Assembly (NCBI RefSeq): GCF_900095855.1
Contig: NZ_FMIY01000002.1
Coordinates: forward strand, 1,169,322-1,233,321
DNA: 64,000 bases
Direction: 5' to 3'
From: Megasphaera coli
GTDB taxonomy: Bacteria; Bacillota; Negativicutes; Veillonellales; Megasphaeraceae
Shown: one piece after another, positions 1 to 9,931 of the stretch
Layout: the number at the start of each line of letters is the position of its first letter
How positions within the stretch are numbered: the stretch's first letter is position 1
Translations under genes and position numbers: made by a program
The notes under the pieces: generated by a model
The model's database searches: none
What the model was told of the DNA's origin: nothing
The model's input: only the letters and a program-made list of their open reading frames with translations

Positions 1-41
1 TCAGTAAATATATCGTGATTTTTCGCGATTAATAATAACAT

Positions 42-60
42 GAAAGTAATTGTCATTATC
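42..60. promoter_or_regulatory. Candidate Fur box
   Basis: The 19 bases match the classical Fur consensus GATAATGATAATCATTATC at about 14 positions; the right half TCATTATC is exact. It lies about 40 bases upstream of a plausible promoter for the fumarate reductase operon, but it could equally serve a gene to the left of the window. Assignment is by eye only. Confidence 0.4.
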
Positions 61-98
61 CCGAATTGCACACATAGTATAGCAAAGTAAATTTTATT

Positions 99-126
99 TT
101 GTCAAATTTACCGACTTATAGATAAT
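99..126 (+). promoter_or_regulatory. Putative sigma-A promoter of the frd operon
   Basis: TTGTCA at 99-104 and GATAAT at 121-126 are separated by 16 bases and precede the first small gene of the operon by about 190 bases. The 1-317 stretch is otherwise AT-rich and holds no convincing gene. It carries short repeats around ATGCCGTTT and a small hairpin near 162-183. Confidence 0.4.
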
Positions 127-317
127 GCCGTTTAGTTATCTATTTTATGCCGTTTTTTGTAAATTCTTCAAACCTTGCGAAGAATGAACGGACCGTCTTT
201 TCTTTTTTATTAAAGAGCGATGCTCGTCATCGCACCTGAATGTCCCGTTTGACAGGCCTTTTCGGCAATTCTATAATAAATTTACATAACATTGATTTAT
301 ATATAAGGAATCGCACC

Positions 318-497
318 ATGCTTTCAGAAAAAAATACTTCCTTCAAAGACAGCCACTCCATATTGTACAGGCTCTGTTTAGTCGGTCTGGCCTGTCTTAT
401 AATCGCCGCATGCGCAGGCTTTTACGCAAAAATGCCGAAGCTCCTGCCGCCCGCCGCCGTCGACGCTCTGGCAGGACCGACGAGGAGCAGCCGATGA
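318..497 (+). CDS. Small single-span membrane protein, possible frd subunit
   Basis: A 59-residue protein with one hydrophobic stretch (about residues 17-37, ending near AACAGF) and a basic C-terminus. I chose the ATG at 318 because AAGGA lies just upstream; an in-frame ATG at 240 has no ribosome site. Its stop overlaps the start of the next gene as ATGA, so the two are translationally coupled. I do not recognise the family. From position alone it may be an accessory anchor of the fumarate reductase complex. It could also be a leader peptide that couples translation. No homology call is possible from the sequence. Confidence 0.5.
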   Translation: MLSEKNTSFKDSHSILYRLCLVGLACLIIAACAGFYAKMPKLLPPAAVDALAGPTRSSR

Positions 498-1006
498 GAA
501 CATTTTTCCGACTGATCGCTACGGCCGTACTCATTCTTTTCATCCTGCACGGCATCCTCGGTGCCACATCCATGACCGGCCTCAGCAACATCGACATCTA
601 CCCGCTCACAGTAGCTTTTCTCGTCCTCTTGGGCGCACATATCCTGTGCAGCCTGCACTATGTGGCCCAATCGCTGACACAGACCAAACGGCACTACTTC
701 CGTTTGAACCGCAACCTGTGGATTCGCCGCTTCAGCGGCCTTGCCGTCCTTATCCTGGCCTTGTGCCACGCCTATTTGTTCCGTTTTTTGCCGAATTTGG
801 ACCTGGACACGAAGACTTTTATCTTTACGGCGATTAACGTTCTCCTCTTGTCGGCGACATACATACACATTCGTTACAATGTGGATGCTTACATTATTTC
901 GCGCGGTGCCGAACACTACCGTAAACGGGCCGTTGATTTGCTCGTCTTTTTGACGGTTTTTTTTATCTATTTTCTCTTGGCCAATTTCTATTTTTACTTC
1001 CAATAA
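494..1006 (+). CDS. Cytochrome b-like membrane anchor of fumarate reductase (putative FrdC)
   Basis: A 170-residue integral membrane protein with about five hydrophobic segments (near residues 4-24, 36-57, 80-98, 108-126 and 146-169). Histidines fall inside or at the edge of the first four segments (H19, H49 and H55, H92, H125), as expected for a b-type cytochrome binding one or two haems. It directly precedes the flavoprotein and iron-sulfur genes, in the C-A-B order of Firmicute and epsilon-proteobacterial fumarate reductase and succinate dehydrogenase. Its role is therefore inferred to be anchoring FrdAB and passing electrons from menaquinol. It is shorter than the usual anchor of about 200-250 residues. 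The start is the ATG that overlaps the upstream stop. Confidence 0.6.
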   Translation: MRTFFRLIATAVLILFILHGILGATSMTGLSNIDIYPLTVAFLVLLGAHILCSLHYVAQSLTQTKRHYFRLNRNLWIRRFSGLAVLILALCHAYLFRFLPNLDLDTKTFIFTAINVLLLSATYIHIRYNVDAYIISRGAEHYRKRAVDLLVFLTVFFIYFLLANFYFYFQ

Positions 1007-1015
1007 ATAAGGACG

Positions 1016-2653
1016 ATGAATCCATTGCAAACAGTCATTCTCGGTGCCGGCATTGCCGGCATGAGCGCGGCCCTGCATTTGGCACGCCGCCATATACGGA
1101 CCATTATTGTCGCACCCGTCCCGTCCGTGCGCAGCCAGTCGGTCATGGCCGAAGGCGGAATCAACGCTGCCTTGGGGCCCGACGACAGTGCGGAGCTCCA
1201 TTTCCGCGACACATGGAACAGCGGCTGCCGTCTGGCCGATCAAGAAGCAGTATACCACCTCACGCGGCGTGCGCCTGAAGTCATTAAAGAGCTTGTCGAT
1301 TTGGGCATGGCCTTTACGCTCGATAAGGACGGCAAACCGGCCTTGCGCCCCTTCGGCGGCCAAAGTGTCAACAGGACGGCCCATGCCGACTCGACGACGG
1401 GCAAACAAATTGTAACGGCCCTCATTTACGAGCTGCGCCGTCATGAGGCGGAAGGTCTGATTAAACGGCTGACGGGCTGGCAGTTTCTCGATTTGGAAAT
1501 TCATGATGACGCGGTCTGCTGCCTGCATCTATACAATCGCCGCACAAAAGAATCCGCCCGCATTCCCTGCAGCCAAGTCATTTCCGCGGCCGGCGGTCTG
1601 AACGGGCTGTTCGGGAATACGACGGGCTCCGTCGTCAACACGGGCGACGTGTCGGCACGGCTTTTCACGCGCGGTGTCACCTTTGCCAACGGCGAGCTCG
1701 TCCAGTACCATCCGACCACCTTCCGGCGTCCCGGCAAAAATATGCTCATTTCCGAGGCGGTCCGCGGTGCCGGCGGCCGCTTGTTTACGGAACTGAACGG
1801 CAAGCGGATCTATTTTATGGAAGAAAAATTCGGTCCCAAGGGAAACTTAAAGCCCCGTGATGTCGTTTCTAAAGAGGAGTATCACGTCGTCCACGACTTG
1901 GGCGGCCATATTTACCTCGACGCTACGGGCATTCCCGCATCCGTCTTCACGGCATCCCTGTCCGGCTTTGCCCACGACTGCCGCGAATATTTTAATATAG
2001 ACCCGCAAACGACGCCCTTACCTGTTCTCTACGGCATCCATTATTTCATGGGCGGCATCCATGTGGACTTGCACCATCGCACCAATATACACGGTCTTTA
2101 CAGTGCCGGCGAAAATGCCTGCCAGTATCACGGCGCCAACCGCTTGGGCGGTAATTCCCTCCTCGGCGCGTACTTCGGCGGCCTCGTCGCGGCGGAAAGC
2201 GTTGCGGCCGTCGTATTGCCGGAAGACTGCGGCAATACGGACATAACCGTCTTCACGGCACCGGCAGACGTTGTGGCGACGTACGGCAACAAAAAGAACC
2301 GCCCCGGCAGTTACGCTCATGCCGTCAGTGAACTCCAAGCCCTTATGCAAAAGAGCATGGCCATTTCCCGCGATGAAGAGGGACTGCTGCAGGGTCTTGC
2401 CGCAGTTCGCGCCTTGCAGCGCCGCATAGCCGACACATATGACCCGGAAGCGGCATATGACGAAAACACGCTCCTGCCTCATCGGCTCATCCTGGCGGAA
2501 GCCATAATGCTCGGTGCCTTGGAGCGAAAGGAAAGCCGCGGCGCCCACAATCGCAGCGATTATCCGCAAACGAACGAAGTCTATGAAAAGACGCACATAT
2601 ATACGTATAAAGATGACAGAATTTCATTATCCTGGCAAAAGGAAAACCCATGA
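1016..2653 (+). CDS. frdA: Fumarate reductase flavoprotein subunit
   Basis: A 545-residue flavoprotein of the FrdA/SdhA family, which reduces fumarate to succinate in anaerobic respiration. Visible motifs are the FAD-binding GAGIAG near residue 10, the active-site segments QYHPTTF and SEAVRGAGGRL, PRDVVS, HYFMGG, and the C-terminal HGANRLGGNSLL. The hallmark segment RSHTVAAEGG reads RSQSVMAEGG here: the histidine that covalently binds FAD is Gln41 (codon CAG at 1136-1138). FAD is thus predicted to be bound non-covalently. In E. coli, replacing this histidine spares fumarate reduction but abolishes succinate oxidation, so the enzyme should favour fumarate reduction. It overlaps frdB by four bases. 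Confidence 0.93.
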   Translation: MNPLQTVILGAGIAGMSAALHLARRHIRTIIVAPVPSVRSQSVMAEGGINAALGPDDSAELHFRDTWNSGCRLADQEAVYHLTRRAPEVIKELVDLGMAFTLDKDGKPALRPFGGQSVNRTAHADSTTGKQIVTALIYELRRHEAEGLIKRLTGWQFLDLEIHDDAVCCLHLYNRRTKESARIPCSQVISAAGGLNGLFGNTTGSVVNTGDVSARLFTRGVTFANGELVQYHPTTFRRPGKNMLISEAVRGAGGRLFTELNGKRIYFMEEKFGPKGNLKPRDVVSKEEYHVVHDLGGHIYLDATGIPASVFTASLSGFAHDCREYFNIDPQTTPLPVLYGIHYFMGGIHVDLHHRTNIHGLYSAGENACQYHGANRLGGNSLLGAYFGGLVAAESVAAVVLPEDCGNTDITVFTAPADVVATYGNKKNRPGSYAHAVSELQALMQKSMAISRDEEGLLQGLAAVRALQRRIADTYDPEAAYDENTLLPHRLILAEAIMLGALERKESRGAHNRSDYPQTNEVYEKTHIYTYKDDRISLSWQKENP

Positions 2654-3372
2654 TAACTTTATATATTAAGCGGCAACGGTCGGCAGCCGGCAAGGCCTAT
2701 ACGGAAACGTTTACATACGACGGCGCGGACACGATCACAGTTGCCGACTTTTTAACTCAGCTGAATAAAAACGGCAACCGCCGCACGATCGACGGCAAGC
2801 GGACCGAGCCGGTTGCTTGGGAATGCGGCTGCCTGGAGGGCAAATGCGGTTCCTGCGCCATGGTTATCAACGGCATGCCCCGTCTGGCATGCCGCGCCTT
2901 CCTCCGAGATACGGCAAAAAACGGCAAAATCTACATAGAGCCGCTCAGCAAATTTCCCCTCATCAAGGACCTCTCCGTCGACAGACAGGATGTTTTCGAC
3001 ACCTTGCGCAAGCGGAAAATCTGGACGAATACGGCCGTCATCAAGGAAAACAAAGAGACGAGACATCTCATTTACACAGCCGGCCAATGTCTTGAATGCG
3101 GCTGCTGTCTTGAGGTCTGCCCCAATTTTAAAGGACAGTTTCTCAAAGAAAAACAAAGAGAAAAGGCTTTTCCGGGCCCGCTCTTCGTGAGTGAAACCTA
3201 CCGTGCCGCCCGTACGAGCGGTGACGCGGACCACATTAAAGATCTGAAAAAACAGTATAAATCCCTTTTTTATAACACATGTGACAACTCCCTCGCCTGC
3301 CGTGACGTTTGTCCGGCCAAGTTGGACCTCGGTGAAATGCAGGCGCGGTTAAATAAAAAAGGCGATTCATAA
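2650..3372 (+). CDS. frdB: Fumarate reductase iron-sulfur subunit
   Basis: A 240-residue subunit that carries electrons between the membrane cytochrome and FrdA. The N-terminal plant-ferredoxin fold shows [2Fe-2S] ligands C61, C66, C69 and C81 in CLEGKCGSC...C. The C-terminal part has CLECGCCLEVCP (C147, C150, C153, C157) for [4Fe-4S] and CDNSLACRDVCP (C211, C217, C221) for the [3Fe-4S] cluster. An extra cysteine at 59 precedes the first motif. The start ATG overlaps the frdA stop (ATGA). It is the last gene of the operon; a hairpin terminator follows within 20 bases. The length is normal for the family. Confidence 0.93.
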   Translation: MITLYIKRQRSAAGKAYTETFTYDGADTITVADFLTQLNKNGNRRTIDGKRTEPVAWECGCLEGKCGSCAMVINGMPRLACRAFLRDTAKNGKIYIEPLSKFPLIKDLSVDRQDVFDTLRKRKIWTNTAVIKENKETRHLIYTAGQCLECGCCLEVCPNFKGQFLKEKQREKAFPGPLFVSETYRAARTSGDADHIKDLKKQYKSLFYNTCDNSLACRDVCPAKLDLGEMQARLNKKGDS

Positions 3373-3392
3373 ATAACATAACGGCAATCATA

Positions 3393-3430
3393 AAAGCTCG
3401 GCAGACGGAAATATCCTTTTGCCGAGCTTT
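3393..3430. terminator. Bidirectional terminator between frdB and carB
   Basis: A perfect 10-bp stem AAAGCTCGGC/GCCGAGCTTT with an 18-base loop lies between two convergent genes. The T-rich stem ends suit either strand, but the U tracts are short. Confidence 0.6.
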
Positions 3431-3439
3431 CGGCAATAT

Positions 3440-6400
3440 TTATTTATAATCCTGCAGGGCCGCCACACGGTGGTAGCCGTCACTCTTGCCCTTGTTGGCA
3501 AAGACGCGCAGTACCTCGCGAGCCGTATCGAGGGATGTCAGGCAGGGAACGGCGAGTTCCACAGCCATGCGCCGCAAGTTGAAGCCGTCCCGTTCAGGCC
3601 GCTTACCGAAAGTAAGCGTGTTGACGACGAGGTCGATTTTACCGCTGCGCAAAAGAGTCGCAATATTCTGCCCTTCTTCATGAATCTTGCGGACAATATC
3701 GACCTGCAGACCGTGTTCCGCAAAGTATTGACCTGTCCCTTCCGTAGCGATAATGTGATAGCCCAACTTTTGAAAGCCGCCGGCCAAATAAATGGCTTCT
3801 TCCTTATCCCGGTCCGCTACGGTAAGAAGAATTGTACCGCCTGCAGGCACCTTCATTTTAGCGCCGCCGACAGCCTTATATAAGGCCTCCGAGTAGGTTT
3901 TGCCGATACCCATAACTTCACCGGTTGACTTCATTTCCGGGCCCAAGGCGATTTCGGCAAGTCCGATTTTACTGAACGAGAAAACGGGAGCCTTTGCCGC
4001 CACATAATCCTTAGCCGGCAAAAGTCCGCTGCCGTAACCCATGCTTTTAAGCGTATCGCCCAAGGCAATGCGCGTCGCGATCTCAACCATAGGAATACGC
4101 GTAACCTTGCTGAGGAAGGGCACGGTCCGGCTGGAACGGGGATTGACTTCAATGATGTACAGTTTGTCCCGTGCCGCGACGAACTGAATGTTGACACTGC
4201 CCTTTACTTGCAGCTCAAGTGTAATGCGCGTCGTATAATCGACGATTTGCGCCACCATTTCATCACTTAAATGCTGCGGCGGATAGACGGCAATAGAGTC
4301 GCCCGAATGGACGCCGGCCCGTTCGATCTGTTCCATAATACCGGGAATGAAGACGTCCGTCCCGTCGGAGACGGCGTCGACCTCGAGTTCCCGGCCGACC
4401 ATGTATTCGTCAATCAGGATAGGATGATCCGGCGAAGCGATGACGGCTTCACGCAAATACCGTTCCAGTTCGCTTTCGTTGTAAACAATTTCCATAGCCC
4501 TGCCGCCCAGCACATATGACGGGCGCACGATAAGAGGAAATTCCAATTCCGACGCGACACGCATGGCTTCCGTATCACTCGTCGCAATGCGTCCGGCCGG
4601 GCGGGGAATGCGGAGCTTGCTCAAGAGGTCGTCAAACTTTTCCCTATCCTCGGCCCGGTCCATGCCGGCAACGGAAGTTCCCAAAATATTTACCCCCCGT
4701 GCCGCCAAGGGTGCCGCCAGATTGATGGCCGTCTGTCCGCCGAACTGGCAAATGACGCCGACGGGCTTTTCTTTTTCAATAACCGCCATGACGTCTTCCA
4801 CCGTGAGCGGCTCAAAATAGAGGCTGTCGGATGTATCGAAGTCGGTGCTGACCGTTTCCGGATTATTGTTAATAATAATGCTCTTTATGCCCGCCTTGCG
4901 CAGGGCCCACGACGAGTGAACCGAGCAATAGTCGAACTCGATTCCCTGGCCGATACGGATGGGACCTGAACCGATGACGACGACGCTCTTTTCACCGAGA
5001 GGCTTCACTTCGTCTTCGTCGGCATAGCACGAATAATAATAAGGCGTTTCCGCTTCAAACTCGGCGGAGCACGTATCTACCATCTTAAAGGTCGGCATGA
5101 TACCGGCCGCCAGGCGATAGGTGCGAACTTCTTCTTCCGTCTTGCCGATAAAACCGGCAATAACGCTGTCGGGCATGCCGTACTTTTTTGCCGCTCTGAC
5201 ACTGTCGTCGGCAAGGCCGTTCTTCTTCAGTTCTTCTTCAAGTATGACAATGTTCATGAGCTTTTTGAGGAACCATATGTCATACCCCGTAATATAGTGA
5301 ATCTTTTCGGCGCTGATACCCATACGCAGGGCTTGCGTAATGACAAATATGCGCTCATCGTCCTGGCGCTGCAGAAGTTGGACAATGTCGATGAGGGACT
5401 TACTTTCGAGTGAACGCAGGGACAGGTAGTTGACGCCGATTTCCAAGGAGCGCACAGCCTTCAGGACGGCACCTTCAAAGGTACGGTCAATGGCCATGAC
5501 TTCACCTGTCGCCTTCATCTGCGTACCCAAGGTCCGATCGGCGAGAGCAAATTTTTCAAAGGGCCAACGCGGAAATTTGATGACGCAGTAGTCGAGAGTC
5601 GGTTCAAAGCACGCCATGGTTTTCCCCGTTACGGCATTGGGAATCCGGTCCAACGTCAAGCCTGTCGCGACTTTGGCGGCAACCTTGGCAATAGGATAGC
5701 CTGTCGCCTTGGAAGCCAACGCCGATGAGCGGCTGACGCGCGGGTTGACTTCAATGACGTAATAACGGTTGCTCTTCGGGTCGAGCGCATACTGGACATT
5801 GCAGCCGCCTTCAATTTTCAGACGGCGAATGATATTCAGAGACGCCGTGCGCAAGAGTTGATACTGCAGGTCGTTCAAGGTCTGACTCGGCGCGACGACG
5901 ATGGAGTCACCCGTATGGACGCCGACGGGATCGACGTTTTCCATATTACAAATAATAATGCAGTTATCCGCCTTGTCGCGCATAACTTCATATTCCACTT
6001 CTTTCCATCCCGCTACAGACCGTTCGACGAGGATCTGGTTGATCGGGCTGAGCTTGATGCCCCGCGTCGCAATGAAAAAAAGCTCGTCCTCATCGTGAGC
6101 AATACCGCCGCCCGTACCGCCCAGCGTATAGGCCGGGCGCACGATGACGGGATAGCCGATTTTGTCGGCAAAGGTTGTCGCCGCCGTGACGTCTTCAAAA
6201 ATATCGCTCTCCGGCACAGGCTGGCCGATATCTTCCATGGCCGCCTTGAAGAGTTCTCTGTCTTCCGCTTCTTCAATGGCGCTCAGCTTCGTTCCCAAGA
6301 GGCGTACGCCGTATTTATCGAGAACGCCGCTATTGGCGAGCTCAATGGCCATATTCAGGCCTACCTGACCGCCCAAGGTGGCCAAGAGGCCGTCAGGCCG

Positions 6401-6637
6401 TTCCTTTTCTATAACCTCCGTCACATAGTCGAGGGAAATGGGCTCAATATAGACACGGTCCGCTATATCCTCGTCCGTCATAATTGTCGCCGGGTTGCTG
6501 TTAATCAGTACCACTTCCAGGCCTTCTTCTTTCAAGGCGCGGCATGCCTGCGTACCGGCATAGTCAAATTCGGCGGCCTGGCCGATGATAATCGGGCCGG
6601 AACCGATAACGAGCACTTTCTTTAATGTCTGTTCCAT
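3440..6637 (-). CDS. carB: Carbamoyl-phosphate synthase large subunit
   Basis: A 1065-residue protein of the usual CarB length. It makes carbamoyl phosphate from ammonia, bicarbonate and two ATP for pyrimidine and arginine synthesis. Two homologous ATP-grasp halves are visible. The first starts [20 protein letters not shown] and the second, near residue 555, [20 protein letters not shown]. Both contain the conserved EVNPR(V/S)SRSS-type segment. The C-terminal MGS-like allosteric domain (from about residue 940) is present. It is the last gene of pyrB-pyrC-carA-carB, with its start directly abutting the carA stop. Control is inferred to come from the PyrR attenuator ahead of pyrB. Confidence 0.97.
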   Translation of the reverse strand: MEQTLKKVLVIGSGPIIIGQAAEFDYAGTQACRALKEEGLEVVLINSNPATIMTDEDIADRVYIEPISLDYVTEVIEKERPDGLLATLGGQVGLNMAIELANSGVLDKYGVRLLGTKLSAIEEAEDRELFKAAMEDIGQPVPESDIFEDVTAATTFADKIGYPVIVRPAYTLGGTGGGIAHDEDELFFIATRGIKLSPINQILVERSVAGWKEVEYEVMRDKADNCIIICNMENVDPVGVHTGDSIVVAPSQTLNDLQYQLLRTASLNIIRRLKIEGGCNVQYALDPKSNRYYVIEVNPRVSRSSALASKATGYPIAKVAAKVATGLTLDRIPNAVTGKTMACFEPTLDYCVIKFPRWPFEKFALADRTLGTQMKATGEVMAIDRTFEGAVLKAVRSLEIGVNYLSLRSLESKSLIDIVQLLQRQDDERIFVITQALRMGISAEKIHYITGYDIWFLKKLMNIVILEEELKKNGLADDSVRAAKKYGMPDSVIAGFIGKTEEEVRTYRLAAGIMPTFKMVDTCSAEFEAETPYYYSCYADEDEVKPLGEKSVVVIGSGPIRIGQGIEFDYCSVHSSWALRKAGIKSIIINNNPETVSTDFDTSDSLYFEPLTVEDVMAVIEKEKPVGVICQFGGQTAINLAAPLAARGVNILGTSVAGMDRAEDREKFDDLLSKLRIPRPAGRIATSDTEAMRVASELEFPLIVRPSYVLGGRAMEIVYNESELERYLREAVIASPDHPILIDEYMVGRELEVDAVSDGTDVFIPGIMEQIERAGVHSGDSIAVYPPQHLSDEMVAQIVDYTTRITLELQVKGSVNIQFVAARDKLYIIEVNPRSSRTVPFLSKVTRIPMVEIATRIALGDTLKSMGYGSGLLPAKDYVAAKAPVFSFSKIGLAEIALGPEMKSTGEVMGIGKTYSEALYKAVGGAKMKVPAGGTILLTVADRDKEEAIYLAGGFQKLGYHIIATEGTGQYFAEHGLQVDIVRKIHEEGQNIATLLRSGKIDLVVNTLTFGKRPERDGFNLRRMAVELAVPCLTSLDTAREVLRVFANKGKSDGYHRVAALQDYK

Positions 6638-7696
6638 CTATTTGCCCTCCATCATCTTGACAAACTGCTCGAACAAATACAAATTATCCGACGGCCCCGG
6701 TGAGGCTTCCGGATGGTATTGGACGCAAAACAGATTCTTTTCGGGATAAGCGAAGCCTTCAAGCGTATTGTCGTGCAAGTTACGATGCGTAACGATTACA
6801 TTTTTCGGCAAGGTCGACTCGTCAATAATATAGCCGTGATTCTGCGACGTAATGTGTACGCGGCCGGTCCGCACATCCTTGACGGGATGGTTCGATCCGC
6901 GGTGCCCGAAGGCGAGCTTCCGCGCCTTTCCGCCCAGAGCAAGTCCCAATAATTGCAGGCCCATGCAGATGCCGAAGATAGGCTTCTTACCGATTAATTT
7001 CTGCACTTCGCCGTACATTTCAGGCACGTCCTCCGGATTGCCCGGCCCGTTGGACAGGAAAATGCCGTCCGGCTTGACCGCCAGCACAGCTTCCGCCTTT
7101 GTATAACACGGGAAAACCGTAAGGCGGCAATCATTTTTTACGAGTTCCCGCAAAATATTATCCTTTGCACCGTAGTCCATGACGGCTACATGATACTTGC
7201 CGTTGCCATACGTCTTGACCTTGCGCGTCGACACTTGAGCAATAAGGTCTTTATCAAGTTCCGTCTTCATAAAATCCGCAATATCCGCTTCTTCCATGAA
7301 CTCGGGCACGATAACCCCCTTCATGACGCCGCGGCTGCGAATGGCCCGCGTTACGGCGCGCGTATCGACATCGTAAATACAGGGAATGTGGTGCATCATG
7401 ATAAAAGTGGACAAGGCGCCTTCATTTTGCCAGTTGCTCGGAGCATTGCAGATTTCGCTTAAAACGAAGCCCTTCGCGTAGGGTCTGTCAGCCTGTTCAA
7501 TTTCATGGAACAGGCCGTAGTTACCGATGAGCGGATAGGTCATCGTAATAATCTGACCTGCATAGGACGGATCCGTAAAAGTTTCCTGATATCCCGTCAT
7601 CCCCGTATTAAAGACAACCTCGCCTACTGCCGGCATCGACATCAGGAGCTTGCCGCGAAATTTCTGCCCGCTCTCCAAAATAAGAAGTCCGTTCAT
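6638..7696 (-). CDS. carA: Carbamoyl-phosphate synthase small (glutaminase) subunit
   Basis: A 352-residue subunit that hydrolyses glutamine and channels ammonia to CarB. The N-terminal CarA domain begins LLILESGQKFRGK. The class I glutamine amidotransferase domain carries the nucleophile in FGICMGLQLLGLALGG and the His-Glu pair in QYHPEASPGP. The start ATG overlaps the pyrC stop by four bases, indicating coupling. Length and motifs are complete. Confidence 0.96.
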   Translation of the reverse strand: MNGLLILESGQKFRGKLLMSMPAVGEVVFNTGMTGYQETFTDPSYAGQIITMTYPLIGNYGLFHEIEQADRPYAKGFVLSEICNAPSNWQNEGALSTFIMMHHIPCIYDVDTRAVTRAIRSRGVMKGVIVPEFMEEADIADFMKTELDKDLIAQVSTRKVKTYGNGKYHVAVMDYGAKDNILRELVKNDCRLTVFPCYTKAEAVLAVKPDGIFLSNGPGNPEDVPEMYGEVQKLIGKKPIFGICMGLQLLGLALGGKARKLAFGHRGSNHPVKDVRTGRVHITSQNHGYIIDESTLPKNVIVTHRNLHDNTLEGFAYPEKNLFCVQYHPEASPGPSDNLYLFEQFVKMMEGK

Positions 7697-8988
7697 GCCA
7701 ATACCTCCCCGTCTTTCATGACAACCATTCCATCAACAATGGTAGCCGCCGCCCGCCCTCTCAGCTTCATGCCGTCAAAGGGCGACGACTTGCCTTGAGA
7801 GTAAAAGGCCGTCGCATCGACAACCCATTCCCTGTCCAGGTCTATAAGTGTCAAGTCCGCAGCCTTACCGACGGCCGCATTGCCCGCATCGACGCGCAGC
7901 AGGGCGGCCGGATGTACCGTCATGGTACGGATGAGGCTTATCAAATCGAGCTTGCCCGTGTGATAAAAATACGTCAACATAAGGCCCAGGGATGTCTCCA
8001 AGCCGACAAAGCCGCTCGGCGCCAAGCTGAACTCGCAATCCTTTTCTTCTTCCGCGTGAGGCGCATGATCCGTCACGACGGCGTCGATTGTCCCGTCCAG
8101 GAGACCTTCTTCTACGGCGCGGCGGTGGTCTTCGGAGCGCAGGGGCGGATTGACCTTAAAGCTCGTATTATACGTGCGCAGGCCTTCATCCGTCAAAATA
8201 AGGTGCTGCGGTGTCACTTCGGCCGTTACCTTAAGGCCCTTCGCCTTGGCGCGGCGTACCATAGCGACAGCATTCTTCGTGCTGATGTGCGCAATGTGCA
8301 CGGCCGCACCCGTCGCCTCGGCGAGAAGAATATCGCGTGCAACGGCAATGTCTTCAGCCACGGCCGGCCGCCCTTTCAGGCCCAGTTCATTGGAGACGGT
8401 GCCTTCATGCATTTGTCCGCCTGCAATAAGAGTCTCGTCTTCGCAGTGATCAATGACGATTTTGTCGAACATGCTCGCATATTCCATGGCCTTACGCATA
8501 AAATCGCAGCTCTGTACGTAGCGGCCGTCGTCGGAGAATGCGACGGCACCGGCCGCAGCCATACCGCCCATAGCGGCAAGTTCTTTCCCTTCAAGGCCCT
8601 TGGAAAGAGAGCCGATGACATCGACCTTGACGAGACCTTCCTTTGCAATTTTATATTTCAGCCCCTCTACGATAATCGTGCTGTCAATGACGGGCTTTGT
8701 GTTCGGCATGGTCGCGACCCGTGTAAAACCGCCGGCCGCAGCAGCCATAGTGCCGCTGCGAATGGTCTCTTTCGCAGACTGTCCCGGTTGACGCAGGTGG
8801 ACGTGCATGTCGATAAGACCCGGCGTGACGACGAGCCCCCCGGCGTCCAAGACGACTGCATCCGGCGCATCTATGGTCGGCGCAATTTCTTTTATAACTT
8901 CCCCTTCAATCAAAATGTCGCAAACCCGGTCTTCACCCGTCGCCGGGTTGATAAGTCTGCCCTGCTTAACGAGTAATGCCACTGTCAT
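7693..8988 (-). CDS. pyrC: Dihydroorotase
   Basis: A 431-residue class I dihydroorotase that closes carbamoyl aspartate to dihydroorotate. The zinc-binding motif DMHVHLRQPG lies near residue 60. Later metal and catalytic segments include HCEDE, AHIST and VVTDHAPHAEEEK. The start overlaps the 3' end of pyrB by 23 bases, and GGGGGCG sits upstream as ribosome site. The stop overlaps carA. All expected motifs are present, so this is an active dihydroorotase rather than an inactive pseudo-DHOase partner. Confidence 0.95.
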   Translation of the reverse strand: MTVALLVKQGRLINPATGEDRVCDILIEGEVIKEIAPTIDAPDAVVLDAGGLVVTPGLIDMHVHLRQPGQSAKETIRSGTMAAAAGGFTRVATMPNTKPVIDSTIIVEGLKYKIAKEGLVKVDVIGSLSKGLEGKELAAMGGMAAAGAVAFSDDGRYVQSCDFMRKAMEYASMFDKIVIDHCEDETLIAGGQMHEGTVSNELGLKGRPAVAEDIAVARDILLAEATGAAVHIAHISTKNAVAMVRRAKAKGLKVTAEVTPQHLILTDEGLRTYNTSFKVNPPLRSEDHRRAVEEGLLDGTIDAVVTDHAPHAEEEKDCEFSLAPSGFVGLETSLGLMLTYFYHTGKLDLISLIRTMTVHPAALLRVDAGNAAVGKAADLTLIDLDREWVVDATAFYSQGKSSPFDGMKLRGRAAATIVDGMVVMKDGEVLA

Positions 8989-9910
8989 CGCCCCCTATAA
9001 TCGTCAAATACAATACAGCCATGCGCACGGAAACACCGTTTTTAACCTGTTCCTGAATGGACGACTGCGTCCAGTATGCTGCATCCGGTTCTATTTCAAG
9101 ACCTCTGTTCATCGGCCCCGGATGCAGAATGAGGACATCTTTTTTCGCCCTTGTAAGGCGCTTGCGGTTGATGCCGTAAAGGGTGCGGTATTCGCCTTCA
9201 CTCGGGAAAAAGCCGACACCTTGCCGTTCCTTTTGAATGCGCAGAATATTGACCACATCCGCTCCGTCAAGGGCTTCATCCAAATTATAATGAAGTTTTA
9301 CGCCCATGGCCTCCATTTCCGGCTGTACGAGCGTCCTAGGTCCGACGAGATGTACATCCGCACCGAGGCTGTGCAGGCCGTAAATATTGGAACGCGCCAC
9401 GCGGCTGTGGTCGATATCACCGACGATAACGACCTTCAGTCCGTCTATATGCCCCTTTACTTCCATCATCGTGTATAAATCGAGGAGCGCCTGCGTCGGA
9501 TGCTCGTGAGCGCCGTCGCCGGCATTGACGATAATCGGGTCCGCATACGTGTCGGCAAGAGCGGGCGCCCCTTCCTGCTTATGGCGTATGACGATGGCGT
9601 CGACACCCATGGCCGTCACGGTCAGAAGGGTGTCGCGAAAACTCTCGCCTTTGACGAGGGAGCTGCCGCTCGGCGTAAAATTGATGACACTCGCGTCCAA
9701 GTATTTGGCTGCCAGTTCAAAGGAACCCCGTGTCCGGGTGCTCGGTTCCAAAAACATGTTGACCACGGCCTTGCCGCGCAGTAAAGGTAATTTCTTGTTA
9801 TCACTGTTTACAACGTTCTTCATCTTTCGGGCCGTATGCAAAATGAGTTCTATATTCTCTTTCGCCACGCCTTGCAACCCGAGTAAACTCTTTCCCTTTA
9901 AACCGGTCAC
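8966..9910 (-). CDS. pyrB: Aspartate carbamoyltransferase catalytic subunit
   Basis: A subunit of about 314 residues that joins carbamoyl phosphate and aspartate. Signatures are EPSTRTRGSFELA (carbamoyl-phosphate loop) and HPTQALLDLYTMME, followed by HPGPMNRGLEIE near the C-terminus. A strong AAAGGAGG sits five bases from a GTG at 9910 and only two bases from an ATG at 9913, so I prefer the GTG. An upstream in-frame ATG at 9973 lies inside the attenuator hairpin and is unlikely. No pyrI regulatory subunit is seen. It is the first gene of the attenuated operon. Confidence 0.95.
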   Translation of the reverse strand: MTGLKGKSLLGLQGVAKENIELILHTARKMKNVVNSDNKKLPLLRGKAVVNMFLEPSTRTRGSFELAAKYLDASVINFTPSGSSLVKGESFRDTLLTVTAMGVDAIVIRHKQEGAPALADTYADPIIVNAGDGAHEHPTQALLDLYTMMEVKGHIDGLKVVIVGDIDHSRVARSNIYGLHSLGADVHLVGPRTLVQPEMEAMGVKLHYNLDEALDGADVVNILRIQKERQGVGFFPSEGEYRTLYGINRKRLTRAKKDVLILHPGPMNRGLEIEPDAAYWTQSSIQEQVKNGVSVRMAVLYLTIIGGDDSGITR

Positions 9911-9931
9911 CATATCCTCCTTTACACAAAC

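Noticed and set aside
422-1528. 368-codon open frame on the minus strand
   Set aside because: It is antisense to the frd membrane gene and frdA, has no family motif and no ribosome site.
7795-8976. 393-codon open frame on the plus strand
   Set aside because: It lies fully opposite pyrC, which has complete dihydroorotase motifs. The plus frame gives no recognisable domain and is a by-product of GC-rich codon use.
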